Source: a virus
DNA length: 64,000 bases
Virus record (IMG/VR): IMGVR_UViG_3300048930_000528
Span: 1 to 64,000 of that record
Strand: one strand, 5' to 3'
Position 1 is the first letter of the stretch, and each line of letters begins with the position of its first letter. Shown here in pieces: positions 1-8,598 of the stretch. The notes under the pieces were generated by a model. The model had not been told where the DNA came from. It searched no databases and was given only the letters and a program-made list of their open reading frames with translations. The position numbers and the translations under genes are program-made.

Positions 1-535
1 AGTCTGCCGTCGCCCGCGCCGTGGACTCCACGGCGATTGCCGCGAAGATGCTGCCCGAAGGTCCGGTCAGCGCCGCTGACACGACGGAGCTGGCGATAGC
101 TGTGGCCCCAGCCGAATCCACGTAGGCCGATTCGATGGTGCCGACCCGCGCCAAAAGCCCCGTGGTGGGCGTCTGCACTTGCGTCTCCAGCGTCGTCGTC
201 CGAATCGCCAGCGCATCGTAGTCGCCCACGACCGCCTCAATCTCCAGCGTGATGCTGGCCAGCGCATTGTCGTTCTCGACCTTGTACTGGCTGAACTGCT
301 GGTTGAGCGTCCCCAGTCCGGTGATGGCGTCGTTGAGCGGGAACGCCACCTCGTCCTTGTCCACCTGGATCGACCGCACCGCCTTGCGCCAGCGGTCGCG
401 GAAGTCTGTTTCCCACCTGACCAAGTCAGGGAATCGGTCACGCACATCGCGCGGGAAGTCCGGCAGCAGGTCCGCCGGCAACGGAAGCGTGGTCGGAGTC
501 GGCTGCGGGATCTGCGTGGTGTCCCGAATGGGCAT
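1..535 (-). CDS. Phage tail/fibre-type structural protein (C-terminus beyond left edge)
   Basis: A frame opens at ATG 535-533 on the minus strand and runs without a stop to the left edge, so the C-terminus is missing. Its start overlaps the stop of the upstream gene (TGATG). The N-terminus is proline-rich (starts MPIRDTTQIPQPTPTT). A charged helical segment follows, then alternating helical repeats ending in a region like the helical part of GpJ/central-fibre tail proteins (GTIESAYVDSAGATAIASS). It lies downstream of the stabilisation-type protein in the late operon, so a tail or fibre role is inferred. The domain match is from memory. Confidence 0.6.
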   Translation of the reverse strand, partial: MPIRDTTQIPQPTPTTLPLPADLLPDFPRDVRDRFPDLVRWETDFRDRWRKAVRSIQVDKDEVAFPLNDAITGLGTLNQQFSQYKVENDNALASITLEIEAVVGDYDALAIRTTTLETQVQTPTTGLLARVGTIESAYVDSAGATAIASSVVSAALTGPSGSIFAAIAVESTARATAD

Positions 536-2442
536 CAGAGTCGGATGCGCTGGTTGGCCCGCGAGCGTACAGGCGCCACCTCAAGCGAGCGTTGGGTGAA
601 GAGGAGGTTCATGTTGTCCGTCGTCGTGACGGAGATTTCGTCCTGAAACCACGTGTTCTTGTAGAGGGCCGGGATGAAGCCCTTCCCCTTTGGGTTCTCG
701 ATCGTGCGGGTAAAGCGCAGCGTCGGCGCCTTGGCCGGGTCGCTCGTCGAGTAGAGCTTGATGGTTACGTCCGGGTCGCCGGAGCCGGAAGCGAGCTGGA
801 TCAGGTAGCCGCGGGCGTCGATCTCGCCGAGGAAGTCTCGCCGGTCCGGTGCCGGCCAGAGCGTCGAAAGGATACGCGCCGTGTAAGCAGCGCCGCGGCG
901 AAGGTAGGTGATCGCCTGATTCTCAACCCGCCCATACTGCACCAAGCTCCGCACCGAGGGGGCCGAGAGCACGGCCAGCAGCATCCACCGCGGGCCGATG
1001 ACGGCCGGGGCCGACGCGGGCTTATTCACAAAGCAGCCGGCAGTGTACGCCACGTCGATTGTGCTGACGCTGCCGAACTGGTAGTCGAAGGCGTAGACGT
1101 TGGTCGAGGTGCAGAACCACATTTCGCGCGTCGTCTGGTTGCGCAGGGCGAACGGGCGCCACGGGTCCGACTCCGAGACTGCCGAGAAGAATAGGTTCTT
1201 CGAGCGGTTCAGGATCTGCATGGGGCGCGGCTCGCCCAAGCCGTCAAAGGTGTACCACTCCGTGCCGCCAGCGAAGAGGTGGTAGTCGCCCGTCGGATTG
1301 CAGAGGGTGCGTGGGTAGCGCAGCATGCGGTCGCGCGCCTCCTTTGGCACATCGACTCGGCGGTAAACGAAGGGGGTTTCGCGGACGCCCGTGTACCGGC
1401 CGGTAAAGATGCACGTCTCCCGGTAGACGATGAGCTGTGTCCCCAGCTTCTCGGCAGCGAGGATGGCTGAGCCGTCGTCCTGGATGGCATTGCCACCGGA
1501 GAGGGAGGACAGGTCGCGGAACTGGGTGATGACGACGCGGAGCGGGTAGGTAAGCGCCGGGTCCGAGCCGGTCGTTGACCACGTGACATCGAGCCCGTCG
1601 ATGTCGGTGACGGGTGCCCCGTCCTCGATGCCGATCTGCCCGCCGATGGTTCCGCCGTTGAGGCCGGCTCCGATGATGGCGATCTTGGCGCCGACGGAAA
1701 GCGTTTCCGCGGACACGGCGTAGTCCAACGTAGCCTCCATGCCGGCGGCGGTGATCGTTGCCGGGATCTGCACGGCCCACCGGCGCGGGTCGCCGAACTC
1801 GGACCAGATATTCTTGTACGTGATCCGGTTCGTCAGGTTCGAGGCAACCAGCCCGTAAGGGGTGCCTCCGTTGAGTATGTCGGCCAACTCGTCCTCGATG
1901 ATCTCCGTGATGTCAAAGCAGTGCAGGAAGCTGTTGAACTCGTATATGAATCCGACGGAGGCTACGCCTGCCTCGCGCAGTGCGTAGATGGGTACGACGG
2001 CCGAGTCCTCGTGGCGGAAGGTGAAGGGAAGGTCCACCGCGTTGTTGAAGACAAGGTACCCGTTGAGCGAGGCCACCTGCCACGGGCGTCCAGCGGTCGA
2101 GTAGCCTGACCCAATGGTCTGCCACGTAGCCGACGAGTAGACGTAGCGGTAAACGTGGGTCTTGGTCGCAGCGATGACGCTTCGGTCTCCGTTGGGGCGG
2201 ACAACCTCAGCGATGAGCGTTATCTCCGATGCTACGTCGAGTGCCTGCGTTCCCTGCGGCAGGTCTGCATTGGGGCGGAAAAGCAGGTCGCCCTCGCGCA
2301 GGCCTTCCTGATCTTGTTCGTACCTGCGCCAGTTCTCCTTAACAATGTAGGCAGCATCACCTGCGTTCTCCAGCGAGGGAACGGTGGCTAGCTGGCCGCC
2401 GTCAGCGACCTTGAGGTCATAGGTGTTGGGTCGCTGTGGCAT
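535..2442 (-). CDS. Head/tail stabilisation-type virion protein
   Basis: 635 aa, rich in beta strands and aromatics, starting MPQRPNTYDLKVADGG. Proteins of this size and position (after the adaptor and fibres, before the terminal tail gene) in podoviruses are often packaged-DNA stabilisation or tail needle/knob-like proteins. Repeated short blade-like strands such as YLVFNNAVDLPFTF and EWYTFDGLG suggest a propeller or beta-rich fold. No enzymatic motif is visible. The gene is coupled to its downstream neighbour by a 1-bp stop/start overlap. The assignment rests mainly on context and general resemblance. Confidence 0.55.
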   Translation of the reverse strand: MPQRPNTYDLKVADGGQLATVPSLENAGDAAYIVKENWRRYEQDQEGLREGDLLFRPNADLPQGTQALDVASEITLIAEVVRPNGDRSVIAATKTHVYRYVYSSATWQTIGSGYSTAGRPWQVASLNGYLVFNNAVDLPFTFRHEDSAVVPIYALREAGVASVGFIYEFNSFLHCFDITEIIEDELADILNGGTPYGLVASNLTNRITYKNIWSEFGDPRRWAVQIPATITAAGMEATLDYAVSAETLSVGAKIAIIGAGLNGGTIGGQIGIEDGAPVTDIDGLDVTWSTTGSDPALTYPLRVVITQFRDLSSLSGGNAIQDDGSAILAAEKLGTQLIVYRETCIFTGRYTGVRETPFVYRRVDVPKEARDRMLRYPRTLCNPTGDYHLFAGGTEWYTFDGLGEPRPMQILNRSKNLFFSAVSESDPWRPFALRNQTTREMWFCTSTNVYAFDYQFGSVSTIDVAYTAGCFVNKPASAPAVIGPRWMLLAVLSAPSVRSLVQYGRVENQAITYLRRGAAYTARILSTLWPAPDRRDFLGEIDARGYLIQLASGSGDPDVTIKLYSTSDPAKAPTLRFTRTIENPKGKGFIPALYKNTWFQDEISVTTTDNMNLLFTQRSLEVAPVRSRANQRIRL

Positions 2443-2458
2443 GGAGTGGTCACAGGCG

Positions 2459-2674
2459 TCAGGCCTTCGGGTCTTCCTTGCTCACTGATGCGGCAGGGTC
2501 CGGCCGCTTCAGGTCGTCGCCCTTCGCAGCCTCGATCTCCTTGCGCATGGTGGCCTGCAATTCGTCGAGCAGGGCGATGGCTCCGGCGCAGGCGTTGGCC
2601 TGGGCGAGGTGGTTGCGCTTTTCGGATTCGAGCTGGGCGCGGCGGGCGGTGATGAATTGTTCGTCGATGGGCAT
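2459..2674 (-). CDS. Small coiled-coil protein
   Basis: 71 aa from ATG 2674 (MPIDEQFITARRAQLESEKR). This start is preferred because GAGGTTACC lies directly before it. The longer reading from 2731 would overlap the upstream gene. The protein is almost wholly charged helix (QLESEKRNHLAQANA...LLDELQATMRKEIEA), predicted coiled coil with no membrane segment. It sits next to the lysis-type genes and the stabilisation protein. Function unknown; a small virion or chaperone component is possible. Confidence 0.6.
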   Translation of the reverse strand: MPIDEQFITARRAQLESEKRNHLAQANACAGAIALLDELQATMRKEIEAAKGDDLKRPDPAASVSKEDPKA

Positions 2675-2711
2675 GGTAACCTCAAAGCAGGGGTGACACG
2701 CGGGGTCAAGG

Positions 2712-3005
2712 TCAGCGGGCGGTCCGCTCAATGAGCCGGTCGAGCTTGGCGCTGACCTCCGCCACGGCCTTCTCCACGCGGGTGATCTGCTGGCCCGTGT
2801 AGCCCTGCGCTGCTGCGTACTCGATGCGAGGCACGAGCGTTTCGAGGCGGGCGGCCTGCTCGCGCTTGGCCTCTTCCAGCGCGTTTACGCGCTGCTCCAT
2901 GCGGCCCTCGCGGGCGCCGAAGTGAAGGATGTTCCCGACGATAGCGATAAGCGCGACGACGGTCGGTAGCCAGCGGGACACGGATTCTTTGGAAGGTGCG
3001 GTCAT
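2712..3005 (-). CDS. Membrane-anchored coiled-coil protein, possible i-spanin
   Basis: 97 aa with one N-terminal transmembrane segment (about residues 12-29, WLPTVVALIAIVGNILHF) followed by a long charged coiled coil (MEQRVNALEEAKREQAARLE). This N-in anchor plus periplasmic coiled coil is the layout of Rz-type inner-membrane spanins. It follows the holin-like gene (3012-3440) by 6 bp, and a proline-rich lipoprotein candidate lies just upstream (3427-3624). A lysis role is inferred from architecture and neighbours; other small phage membrane proteins share this layout. Confidence 0.45.
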   Translation of the reverse strand: MTAPSKESVSRWLPTVVALIAIVGNILHFGAREGRMEQRVNALEEAKREQAARLETLVPRIEYAAAQGYTGQQITRVEKAVAEVSAKLDRLIERTAR

Positions 3006-3011
3006 GGAAGG

Positions 3012-3440
3012 TCACTTCGCCACGCCCGCGCCGAAGTAGAAGCCGGCGATGGCGGAGGCCATTTGCGTGTGGATAGGGAGGAGGACGAAGCCGTCGAGGC
3101 GGACGAACTTGAGCTGGTCGAGAGACGAGCCAAAGAACCAGAAGCCGCCCTTGGCCTCGGAGTAGGCGTAGAAGATCGGCACCTCGGGGAACCAGGCCGC
3201 GAGAATGAAGGGCGCGAGGAAGACGGTGAAGAGCACGACCACCACCATGGCGCGCCGGGCAAGCGGGCCTCCGGTGCCCCCGCGCTTGTCGGCAGCGTCG
3301 GAGGAGGCATCCATGACGCCGACCTTTGCGGCGAGGAGGTCGAGTTCGTGGCGGCGGTTCTCCATCCGCGCCTTCCAGAGTTTGAGCAGGCCGCCGAGGA
3401 GCGACCCGCCGAGCATGGTGATGATTTCAGGGGTGAACAC
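3012..3440 (-). CDS. Holin-like membrane protein
   Basis: 142 aa. The N-terminus MFTPEIITMLGGSLLGGLLK forms a first hydrophobic helix, then a charged linker (ARMENRRHELDLLAAK), a strong membrane helix (AMVVVVLFTVFLAPFILAAW), and a C-terminal hydrophobic segment ending in MASAIAGFYFGAGVAK. Three-helix proteins with this opening resemble the 3-TM holin family of gene transfer agents and phages. The start overlaps the end of the upstream gene. The lysis-cassette context supports the call; the endolysin itself was not found. Confidence 0.5.
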   Translation of the reverse strand: MFTPEIITMLGGSLLGGLLKLWKARMENRRHELDLLAAKVGVMDASSDAADKRGGTGGPLARRAMVVVVLFTVFLAPFILAAWFPEVPIFYAYSEAKGGFWFFGSSLDQLKFVRLDGFVLLPIHTQMASAIAGFYFGAGVAK

Positions 3441-3624
3441 GGCGGGCCTCCGGGCGTACGTGGATGATGGATACGGGGGATTGCTTCGGCGTCTTGGCCT
3501 CGGTCAGCTTGGCCGGGGCCGCCGGCACGTGGTAGGGCAGGTCTGGCTTGCGGAGCGACGAGCAACCGGCGGCGCCGAGCATGAGGCAAATCGGCAGGCC
3601 GATCTTCTTCAGCCACGCGTACAC
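3427..3624 (-). CDS. Nested Rz1-like o-spanin lipoprotein (internal GTG start)
   Basis: An in-frame GTG at 3624-3622 would give a 65-aa product: two lysines, a hydrophobic core, lipobox LGAAGC, then 44 proline-rich residues. That is the size and composition of Rz1-type outer-membrane spanins. AGGA lies about 12 nt upstream. Genes for a holin-like and an i-spanin-like protein follow directly. The internal start is inferred, and the same residues also form the C-terminus of the 265-aa protein. Confidence 0.4.
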   Translation of the reverse strand: MYAWLKKIGLPICLMLGAAGCSSLRKPDLPYHVPAAPAKLTEAKTPKQSPVSIIHVRPEARRVHP

Positions 3625-4224
3625 CGCGGCGAAGATCCTGCGCAGCGAGCCCGGCAGGTAGTGCTTGCGCTTGAACCGCTGGCCTTGGCGGAGCCGGGGC
3701 GTGGTAGCATTGAGCCGCCGCCAAGTGATGGCCGTCTGGTCGTCCGTGCGCAGGTTGATGAAGACGCCCTCGGTGCGGGCCTGCGACTGGTCGGAGTGGT
3801 TGCCGAGGTCCACGTCCACCTCGCGACCGTGGCCGACCTGGATGCCGTTGAGGGTGATGTCCTTTGCGGTCTTGATCGTCGCGAGATGCTTGCCGTTGGG
3901 CACCCAGATCGTATCCGGGTCGCCAACGGTGATGTTTTCGACGCCGTCATTGAAATCGCCGCAGTCCTCACCGCTGCCGTGGATGCGCGGCGTGTGGACG
4001 TGAAGGTTGCGGATCTTGCCGGTGATCTTGAGTGTGTCGGAAGTACCGTCGGGCGGGATGAGCGCGGGCAGATAGACGTGCCGCATCCCGTGTTCGTCGG
4101 GCGCCATCCGGGCCATCACCCCCGGCGCCACCTCAACAGGCTCCTCGCCGAGCACGAAGCCGTTGCAGACGACGAGGTCGCCGTCGGGTACGATGCTGAT
4201 GAAATTCTTGTCTGGCTTGCTCAT
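3427..4224 (-). CDS. Phage protein with beta-rich N-part and C-terminal lipoprotein-like tail
   Basis: 265 aa. Residues 1-170 are beta-rich (KITGKIRNLHVHTPRIHG, ITVGDPDTIWVPNGKHLATI, repeated turns as in a short beta-helix). Residues 201-221 form a hydrophobic signal-like stretch ending in a lipobox (LMLGAAGC, Cys 221), followed by 44 proline-rich residues. A lipobox this deep in a protein is not usable as a signal unless translation also starts internally, hence the separate nested candidate. The start overlaps the stop of the 41-aa gene before it. Function unknown; the N-part could be virion or spike-associated. Confidence 0.6.
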   Translation of the reverse strand: MSKPDKNFISIVPDGDLVVCNGFVLGEEPVEVAPGVMARMAPDEHGMRHVYLPALIPPDGTSDTLKITGKIRNLHVHTPRIHGSGEDCGDFNDGVENITVGDPDTIWVPNGKHLATIKTAKDITLNGIQVGHGREVDVDLGNHSDQSQARTEGVFINLRTDDQTAITWRRLNATTPRLRQGQRFKRKHYLPGSLRRIFAAVYAWLKKIGLPICLMLGAAGCSSLRKPDLPYHVPAAPAKLTEAKTPKQSPVSIIHVRPEARRVHP

Positions 4225-4346
4225 CGCGTTGGGTGCGTATAGCGGCTTCCGAGCTGCGGGCTTTGCTTAAGTTTCTTCGCCAGCCGGCGGGCGGCGCGCT
4301 GCATGTTGCGCCGGTCACGGAGGGTTTGTTTCGTGTCGGCGCTCAT
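4221..4346 (-). CDS. Small basic protein, 41 aa
   Basis: Starts MSADTKQTLRDRRNMQRAAR at ATG 4346, overlapping the stop of the upstream spike gene by 4 bp (ATGA) and the start of the next gene. Strongly basic and helical (RRLAKKLKQS), so RNA/DNA or virion contact is possible. The tight overlaps on both sides support translation. Function unknown. Confidence 0.55.
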   Translation of the reverse strand: MSADTKQTLRDRRNMQRAARRLAKKLKQSPQLGSRYTHPTR

Positions 4347-6031
4347 CGGATCATCGTCAGCAGTTTGGCCCCGCGCCTGCGGCGGCCGGATGGGGCTGTA
4401 GGGGGTGGCGTCGGGTCGTTGACTGTGAGCGTCGCAACGGCGCTCGTGTCGCTGCCCTCGGAGTTGGTGACAACGCAATCATAGTCCGCGGCGTCGGACT
4501 CTTGGACGCTCGGGATAGTGTAGCTCGACGACGTTGCCCCGCTGATGGGCACGCCAGCCTTGCGCCATTGGTAGGTCGGGGCCGGGTTTCCGCTCGCGGT
4601 GACGGAGAAGGTAACGGACTGGCCTACCGTGCGGGTGGCGCTCGATGGGTCGCTGATGATGGTTGGCGCGACAGGTGACCCGCGCAGAGGATGTGGGTAC
4701 GTGTAGGGCGCGTAGCCGGGCTTGGGAGTTCCGCTGATTACGTCGCGCCCCTCCTGAATCCACCCACCCCCATTATTGCCAAGCACGATGCCGGAAATCG
4801 GCACCCCATCGCGGGTGTTGTCCCACTCATAAATCGGGTCAAGTTCTTGCGCGGGTCCCGGCTGGTCCCACACCCAAAACTCGCTGTCCTTTCCACGACC
4901 GGGCATGTCGCGCAGCGGATAGCCGTTGGTGATCTTGTATGAATCACCGCTCTCCCACTGGTTCTCTGCACCGCCGGACAGCGACGCGACGGTCACTGTT
5001 GTCTCGGTGTTCGCCGTGATCCGACCGAGGCTTCCGTCGGTCAGATTATAGACCGTGAAGTTTACGAACGCGCCCGGTGTCCACGCCTTACTGGAGTCGG
5101 TAAGCACCGTTCCCGACGTCCCCGCGCTGTGCGTGCCTGTACCGTTCGGGAGGGGCTCATTGCCGTCGCCGATGTTATCACCGTAGCGCAAAAGTTCGTT
5201 ATCGATGAACACCGTCGCGGGAGTCCAGTTGGTCCACCCGCCCGTAACGGTGTTGCCCCAGATGACAGCAGCACCTCCGCGCAGGCGGATAGGCGGGTCC
5301 TGCGCATCATTCCCCTCGTAGTGCAAGGTGTTGTTGTAGGCCTCGACAAGCCGGGTTCCACGCTCCCCGTTACTGGTAATGCCGTGGTTGTAAATGCTTC
5401 CGCCCGTAATGTCGCAGTAGCGAATGACGTAACGCCCGCCAAACTCAGCGTCAGTGATGTTGCCCTTGGTTCCAGCGGTATCAAATACGCAGTCCTCAAA
5501 GAACATAGTATTTGAAAGACCGAAGCCGACCACCTCATCTAGGTCCGCCCAAATACGTCTCCCAAAGGCCTGCGTTGTGGACGATGCAAGGTCCCCCTGC
5601 ATGATAACCCTCATGCTGATAAAGGTGCAATTCCATACAACTCCGGTAGGGTGCGGGTTATTCGTACCTCCGGTGGCCCGCACGGCGACGAGCTTGCGCG
5701 ACACTCCAGTGAACTTGCAGTTTGATACTTTATTTTCCCGACCCCGAAGGGTCAGCACAAACGCGCTATTGTTGACGTGGTCCAAGAAAAACTCGAATCC
5801 GTCAATCGAGGTCGTGATGTTATTCGACCACGCAAGAATTCCGGTGCCGGTGTGTCGAATGATCGTCTGACCTACCCCGGCCCCTTGAATGTGGATAGGT
5901 TTGCTGATTGTTACCCCGGATGACCACGTAGAGTCCCCAGCCGGCACGGACAAAGTATCGCCGTCTGCGCACGCATTGAGCGCTGCGACGAAGTCGTCTC
6001 GGTCTGTCGAATCTGCAACGATGGTGGGCAT
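4343..6031 (-). CDS. Tail spike: right-handed beta-helix with C-terminal Ig-like domain
   Basis: 562 aa. The opening (DFVAALNACADGDTLSVPAG, then GVTISKPIHIQGAGVGQTII) is the typical first turns of a pectate-lyase-like parallel beta-helix; coil repeats continue to about residue 280. Residues 455-540 match an immunoglobulin I-set fold (VGQSVTFSVTASGNPAPTYQW ... DAADYDCVVTN with conserved W and C). Such proteins bind or degrade surface glycans and serve as receptor-binding spikes. Catalytic residues cannot be assigned by eye. The gene is coupled to the fibre gene by a TAATG overlap. Good confidence for the folds, moderate for depolymerase activity. Confidence 0.75.
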   Translation of the reverse strand: MPTIVADSTDRDDFVAALNACADGDTLSVPAGDSTWSSGVTISKPIHIQGAGVGQTIIRHTGTGILAWSNNITTSIDGFEFFLDHVNNSAFVLTLRGRENKVSNCKFTGVSRKLVAVRATGGTNNPHPTGVVWNCTFISMRVIMQGDLASSTTQAFGRRIWADLDEVVGFGLSNTMFFEDCVFDTAGTKGNITDAEFGGRYVIRYCDITGGSIYNHGITSNGERGTRLVEAYNNTLHYEGNDAQDPPIRLRGGAAVIWGNTVTGGWTNWTPATVFIDNELLRYGDNIGDGNEPLPNGTGTHSAGTSGTVLTDSSKAWTPGAFVNFTVYNLTDGSLGRITANTETTVTVASLSGGAENQWESGDSYKITNGYPLRDMPGRGKDSEFWVWDQPGPAQELDPIYEWDNTRDGVPISGIVLGNNGGGWIQEGRDVISGTPKPGYAPYTYPHPLRGSPVAPTIISDPSSATRTVGQSVTFSVTASGNPAPTYQWRKAGVPISGATSSSYTIPSVQESDAADYDCVVTNSEGSDTSAVATLTVNDPTPPPTAPSGRRRRGAKLLTMIR

Positions 6032-7923
6032 TACGTGCCGTATGTATTGAATGCCCCCTTGTAGGCAGCGCCGCTAATCGTCCACGTTGAACCGTCGCTG
6101 GATCGGGAAACCCCCTGTCCGTTTGCCCACTCGCCGCGCCATTGGACGTAGTTCCCGCCGTTGATGATGCCCTCTTTATACACAGACAGGTGATACTTCA
6201 CCCCGATTGTAAGTGCATACCCAGCAAACTCGAATTGGTAGTAAGCGTTGGAGCTTGCCAGTGTCGCGCTATCTAGCGACGTGGTGGATGTAGCGAGCAC
6301 GGTTCCGGGCTTGCCCGTGCCATCATCTGCGTGCAGCCGCAAAGTGATAAGGCCGGTATTGAGATTGTTTCGTCTCAGGAAGAGATCGGCCCGCGTAAGC
6401 GTGTACGACGAACCCGCGATCCATGCCGTCGAGATGTATTCGCGACCCGACGCATTAAAGCATTGGTTGTCGTTAACGTCTCCGGTGATGGTGTCCTTGA
6501 GCGTTGCCCCATCCGCCTGCTCAGAGCTGTTCGTAACAGCCCCACCAGTGAAGGTCGCGAGCGCGAGTGAGTTGTCGACTGCCGCTGCATCACCAACCCC
6601 TGAGTCGTATGCAAGCGTTGCCGTCTCGACCTCGGTGATTACGCGCCCAATGCTGAAGGTCCACGTAGAGGTCTCGTCACCCGACACGTAGGTCAGCCCC
6701 GCAGCCCCGCCGCTCGGCGTAAGCGTGAACCCGCTTCCGTCGCCTGTGACGGCCTTGCTAAACACGACCTCCAGCGTCTCGCCGTCCGCGAGGATTTCCG
6801 CACTCACTACCGTTGGCGCAAGACCCGCCGTGCGCTTGACCCACGTCAGGCCGGTCGGCGCTTCTGCGGACAGATCTTCCGTGCCCTCGGTGCCGTCGGC
6901 GACGTAGAAGCTGGCGGGAAGGCTTCCGAGGTTCGCGGTCTCCCAGAGAATGTAAGAACCATCCGGAACCGCCGCAGCGTTCGCGTGCGTCTCCGCCGCC
7001 AGCTTGAGCTGCGCGGGCGTCGGCACCTTGGGCGTTGTACTCGTGCCCGCAGTGACCTCGCCGTCGGTCATGTTCTCCGGGTTCGGAGTCTCATGCGTCT
7101 CGACGGCCAGCTTAAGCTGGGCTGCTGAAGGCGTCTTGTGGGTCGTGCTGGTCCCGGTCGTTACGTCGGAATCCTCCATCTCGGGAGGCGCGTCGCTCAC
7201 CGGATCGCCAAGCACCGCCCAACGGCTCGCCTCGCGACGAAAGCCAAGCGTAAGCGAATCACCCGCCGGCACCACGTACTGGGTGATGTTGCCGCCGCGC
7301 GCCTCGCTGTACGCGCTCGGCAGCGTGACGGTGTGGTCCTCGCTGTCGGTGTTGCGTAGGACCAGAACGAACTCGATGCCAGTAGTCGTCGCGCTGAAAG
7401 TGAGTGTCGCGGGCGCGCTGATCGACTTCGCGGAACGTGGCTGCGTGACATCGACTTCCGTGCCGGACACGACGGTCTCGGCGATCACGGGGGCGCCTGT
7501 GTGGTTCGCGCGTTGCACCGCTGCTGCTTGCGCCGCGTCCGCCTTGGCCTGCGCACCCGTGGGCGTTTCCTTCGCTGCAAGGTCCGCCACCAGGTTCGCC
7601 ACCTTCGACTGCGCGATGGCGGCGTCGGCGGCGACTTTGGCATTCGTCACGCTTCCGTCGTCGGGGGTCCCGCCGTCCAGCGACTCGCCAATGATTGCCT
7701 CGATCTTGGCCTTGGTGTCGATGTCGGAAAGTTCGAGCTTGGCAGCCAGCGCAGCCACCAGCCCCGACACGTCGCTCTGAGAAAGGCCCTCCTTCACGAA
7801 AGCCTTGAGCACCGACAACACCAGCCGGCGCTCGGCGCCAATCTGGTCGCCGCGCACGAGGACCACCTCGTCCGTATCGACCGGCGTGGTCTCAGCATTC
7901 AGTTCCGGGAATGTCTTGGCCAT
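6031..7923 (-). CDS. Tail fibre protein
   Basis: 630 aa with low-complexity alanine/threonine-rich repeats. The N-terminus (FPELNAETTPVDTDEVVLVR) is like phage fibre N-termini that attach to the tail. An internal duplication carries VTTGTSTTHKTPSAAQLKLA and VTAGTSTTPKVPTPAQLKLA about 40 residues apart, a motif common in fibres. Later comes a bacterial Ig-like segment (APTVVSAEILADGETLEVVF) and a C-terminal beta-sandwich-like region ending in a glycine/serine-rich tip. Receptor binding is inferred from composition and position next to the spike gene. Confidence 0.75.
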   Translation of the reverse strand: MAKTFPELNAETTPVDTDEVVLVRGDQIGAERRLVLSVLKAFVKEGLSQSDVSGLVAALAAKLELSDIDTKAKIEAIIGESLDGGTPDDGSVTNAKVAADAAIAQSKVANLVADLAAKETPTGAQAKADAAQAAAVQRANHTGAPVIAETVVSGTEVDVTQPRSAKSISAPATLTFSATTTGIEFVLVLRNTDSEDHTVTLPSAYSEARGGNITQYVVPAGDSLTLGFRREASRWAVLGDPVSDAPPEMEDSDVTTGTSTTHKTPSAAQLKLAVETHETPNPENMTDGEVTAGTSTTPKVPTPAQLKLAAETHANAAAVPDGSYILWETANLGSLPASFYVADGTEGTEDLSAEAPTGLTWVKRTAGLAPTVVSAEILADGETLEVVFSKAVTGDGSGFTLTPSGGAAGLTYVSGDETSTWTFSIGRVITEVETATLAYDSGVGDAAAVDNSLALATFTGGAVTNSSEQADGATLKDTITGDVNDNQCFNASGREYISTAWIAGSSYTLTRADLFLRRNNLNTGLITLRLHADDGTGKPGTVLATSTTSLDSATLASSNAYYQFEFAGYALTIGVKYHLSVYKEGIINGGNYVQWRGEWANGQGVSRSSDGSTWTISGAAYKGAFNTYGT

Positions 7924-8168
7924 CAGTAGATCGGGGTGTAGGGCGTGGTCTCAATCGGCTCCCCGCCGACGAGGGTCAGTGACTCGCCACCGACAAGCGT
8001 GAATGCCTCGGGCGCAGGGATAACCTGGCCCACTGTTCCAAAGATCACCTTGGGCTTGCGCCACGAGATCTCCGCCCTCAGCGGACTCCACGAAAGGCGC
8101 ACAGTCAGCCGCGGCGCCGCCATGACGGACGGGGCGATGAACTGCGGTTCTCCGAGGACGACGCTCAT
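7923..8168 (-). CDS. Small virion-operon protein
   Basis: 81 aa starting MSVVLGEPQFIAPSVMAAPR, with a GAGGTTAC ribosome-binding site just before ATG 8168. Beta-rich, with a C-terminal internal repeat (TLVGGES / TLVGGEP). It overlaps the fibre start. Function unknown; operon position suggests a minor virion part. Confidence 0.55.
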   Translation of the reverse strand: MSVVLGEPQFIAPSVMAAPRLTVRLSWSPLRAEISWRKPKVIFGTVGQVIPAPEAFTLVGGESLTLVGGEPIETTPYTPIY

Positions 8169-8181
8169 GGTGTAACCTCAA

Positions 8182-8598
8182 TTACGGGGTGACCTCCGGG
8201 ATGACAACGAAGAATCCGCGGTAGATCGTCTGGATGTAGCCGGTCGGCCGCTGGACTTGGATGTCGAAGAAGTAGCGCCGGCCGGGCTCGAGCTTCCGGG
8301 TGTCGGCCTCCTCAAGCAGGATGTGGCCGATGCCGATGGCAGGCGCGGTCAACTCGATGCCGTTCGCCGTGGAGAGTCGCTTCGCAATCAGCGCACCGCC
8401 GGAAAGGATTTCCTTCACTGTGAACCACACGTCATAGCCGGTGATGTCCACGGGATCACTGGCGTCGTCGAGGATCTGGAAAATGATTGGCTCGGTGTCG
8501 CCCATGCCCCACTCGATGGTGGGACCGAAGCCGCCGCCGTTGGCCGGGAACGTGGTGGCCCCAATGGGATTGCTGGTTGGTGCGGTGGGTGTGCTCAT
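8182..8598 (-). CDS. BppU-like Ig-fold structural protein
   Basis: 138 aa from ATG 8598, preceded by GGAGGTAACCCG. The pattern PVDITGYDVWFTVKE ... IELTAPAIGIGHILLEEADT ... RYFFDIQVQRPTGYIQTIY is the strand layout seen in BppU N-terminal/Ig-like adaptor domains of phage baseplates and fibres (polar turn, 'DxTG', then 'yDIQ' and a GFF-type last strand). An attachment or adaptor role for fibres is inferred. The start overlaps the upstream adaptor gene by 4 bp. Confidence 0.55.
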   Translation of the reverse strand: MSTPTAPTSNPIGATTFPANGGGFGPTIEWGMGDTEPIIFQILDDASDPVDITGYDVWFTVKEILSGGALIAKRLSTANGIELTAPAIGIGHILLEEADTRKLEPGRRYFFDIQVQRPTGYIQTIYRGFFVVIPEVTP

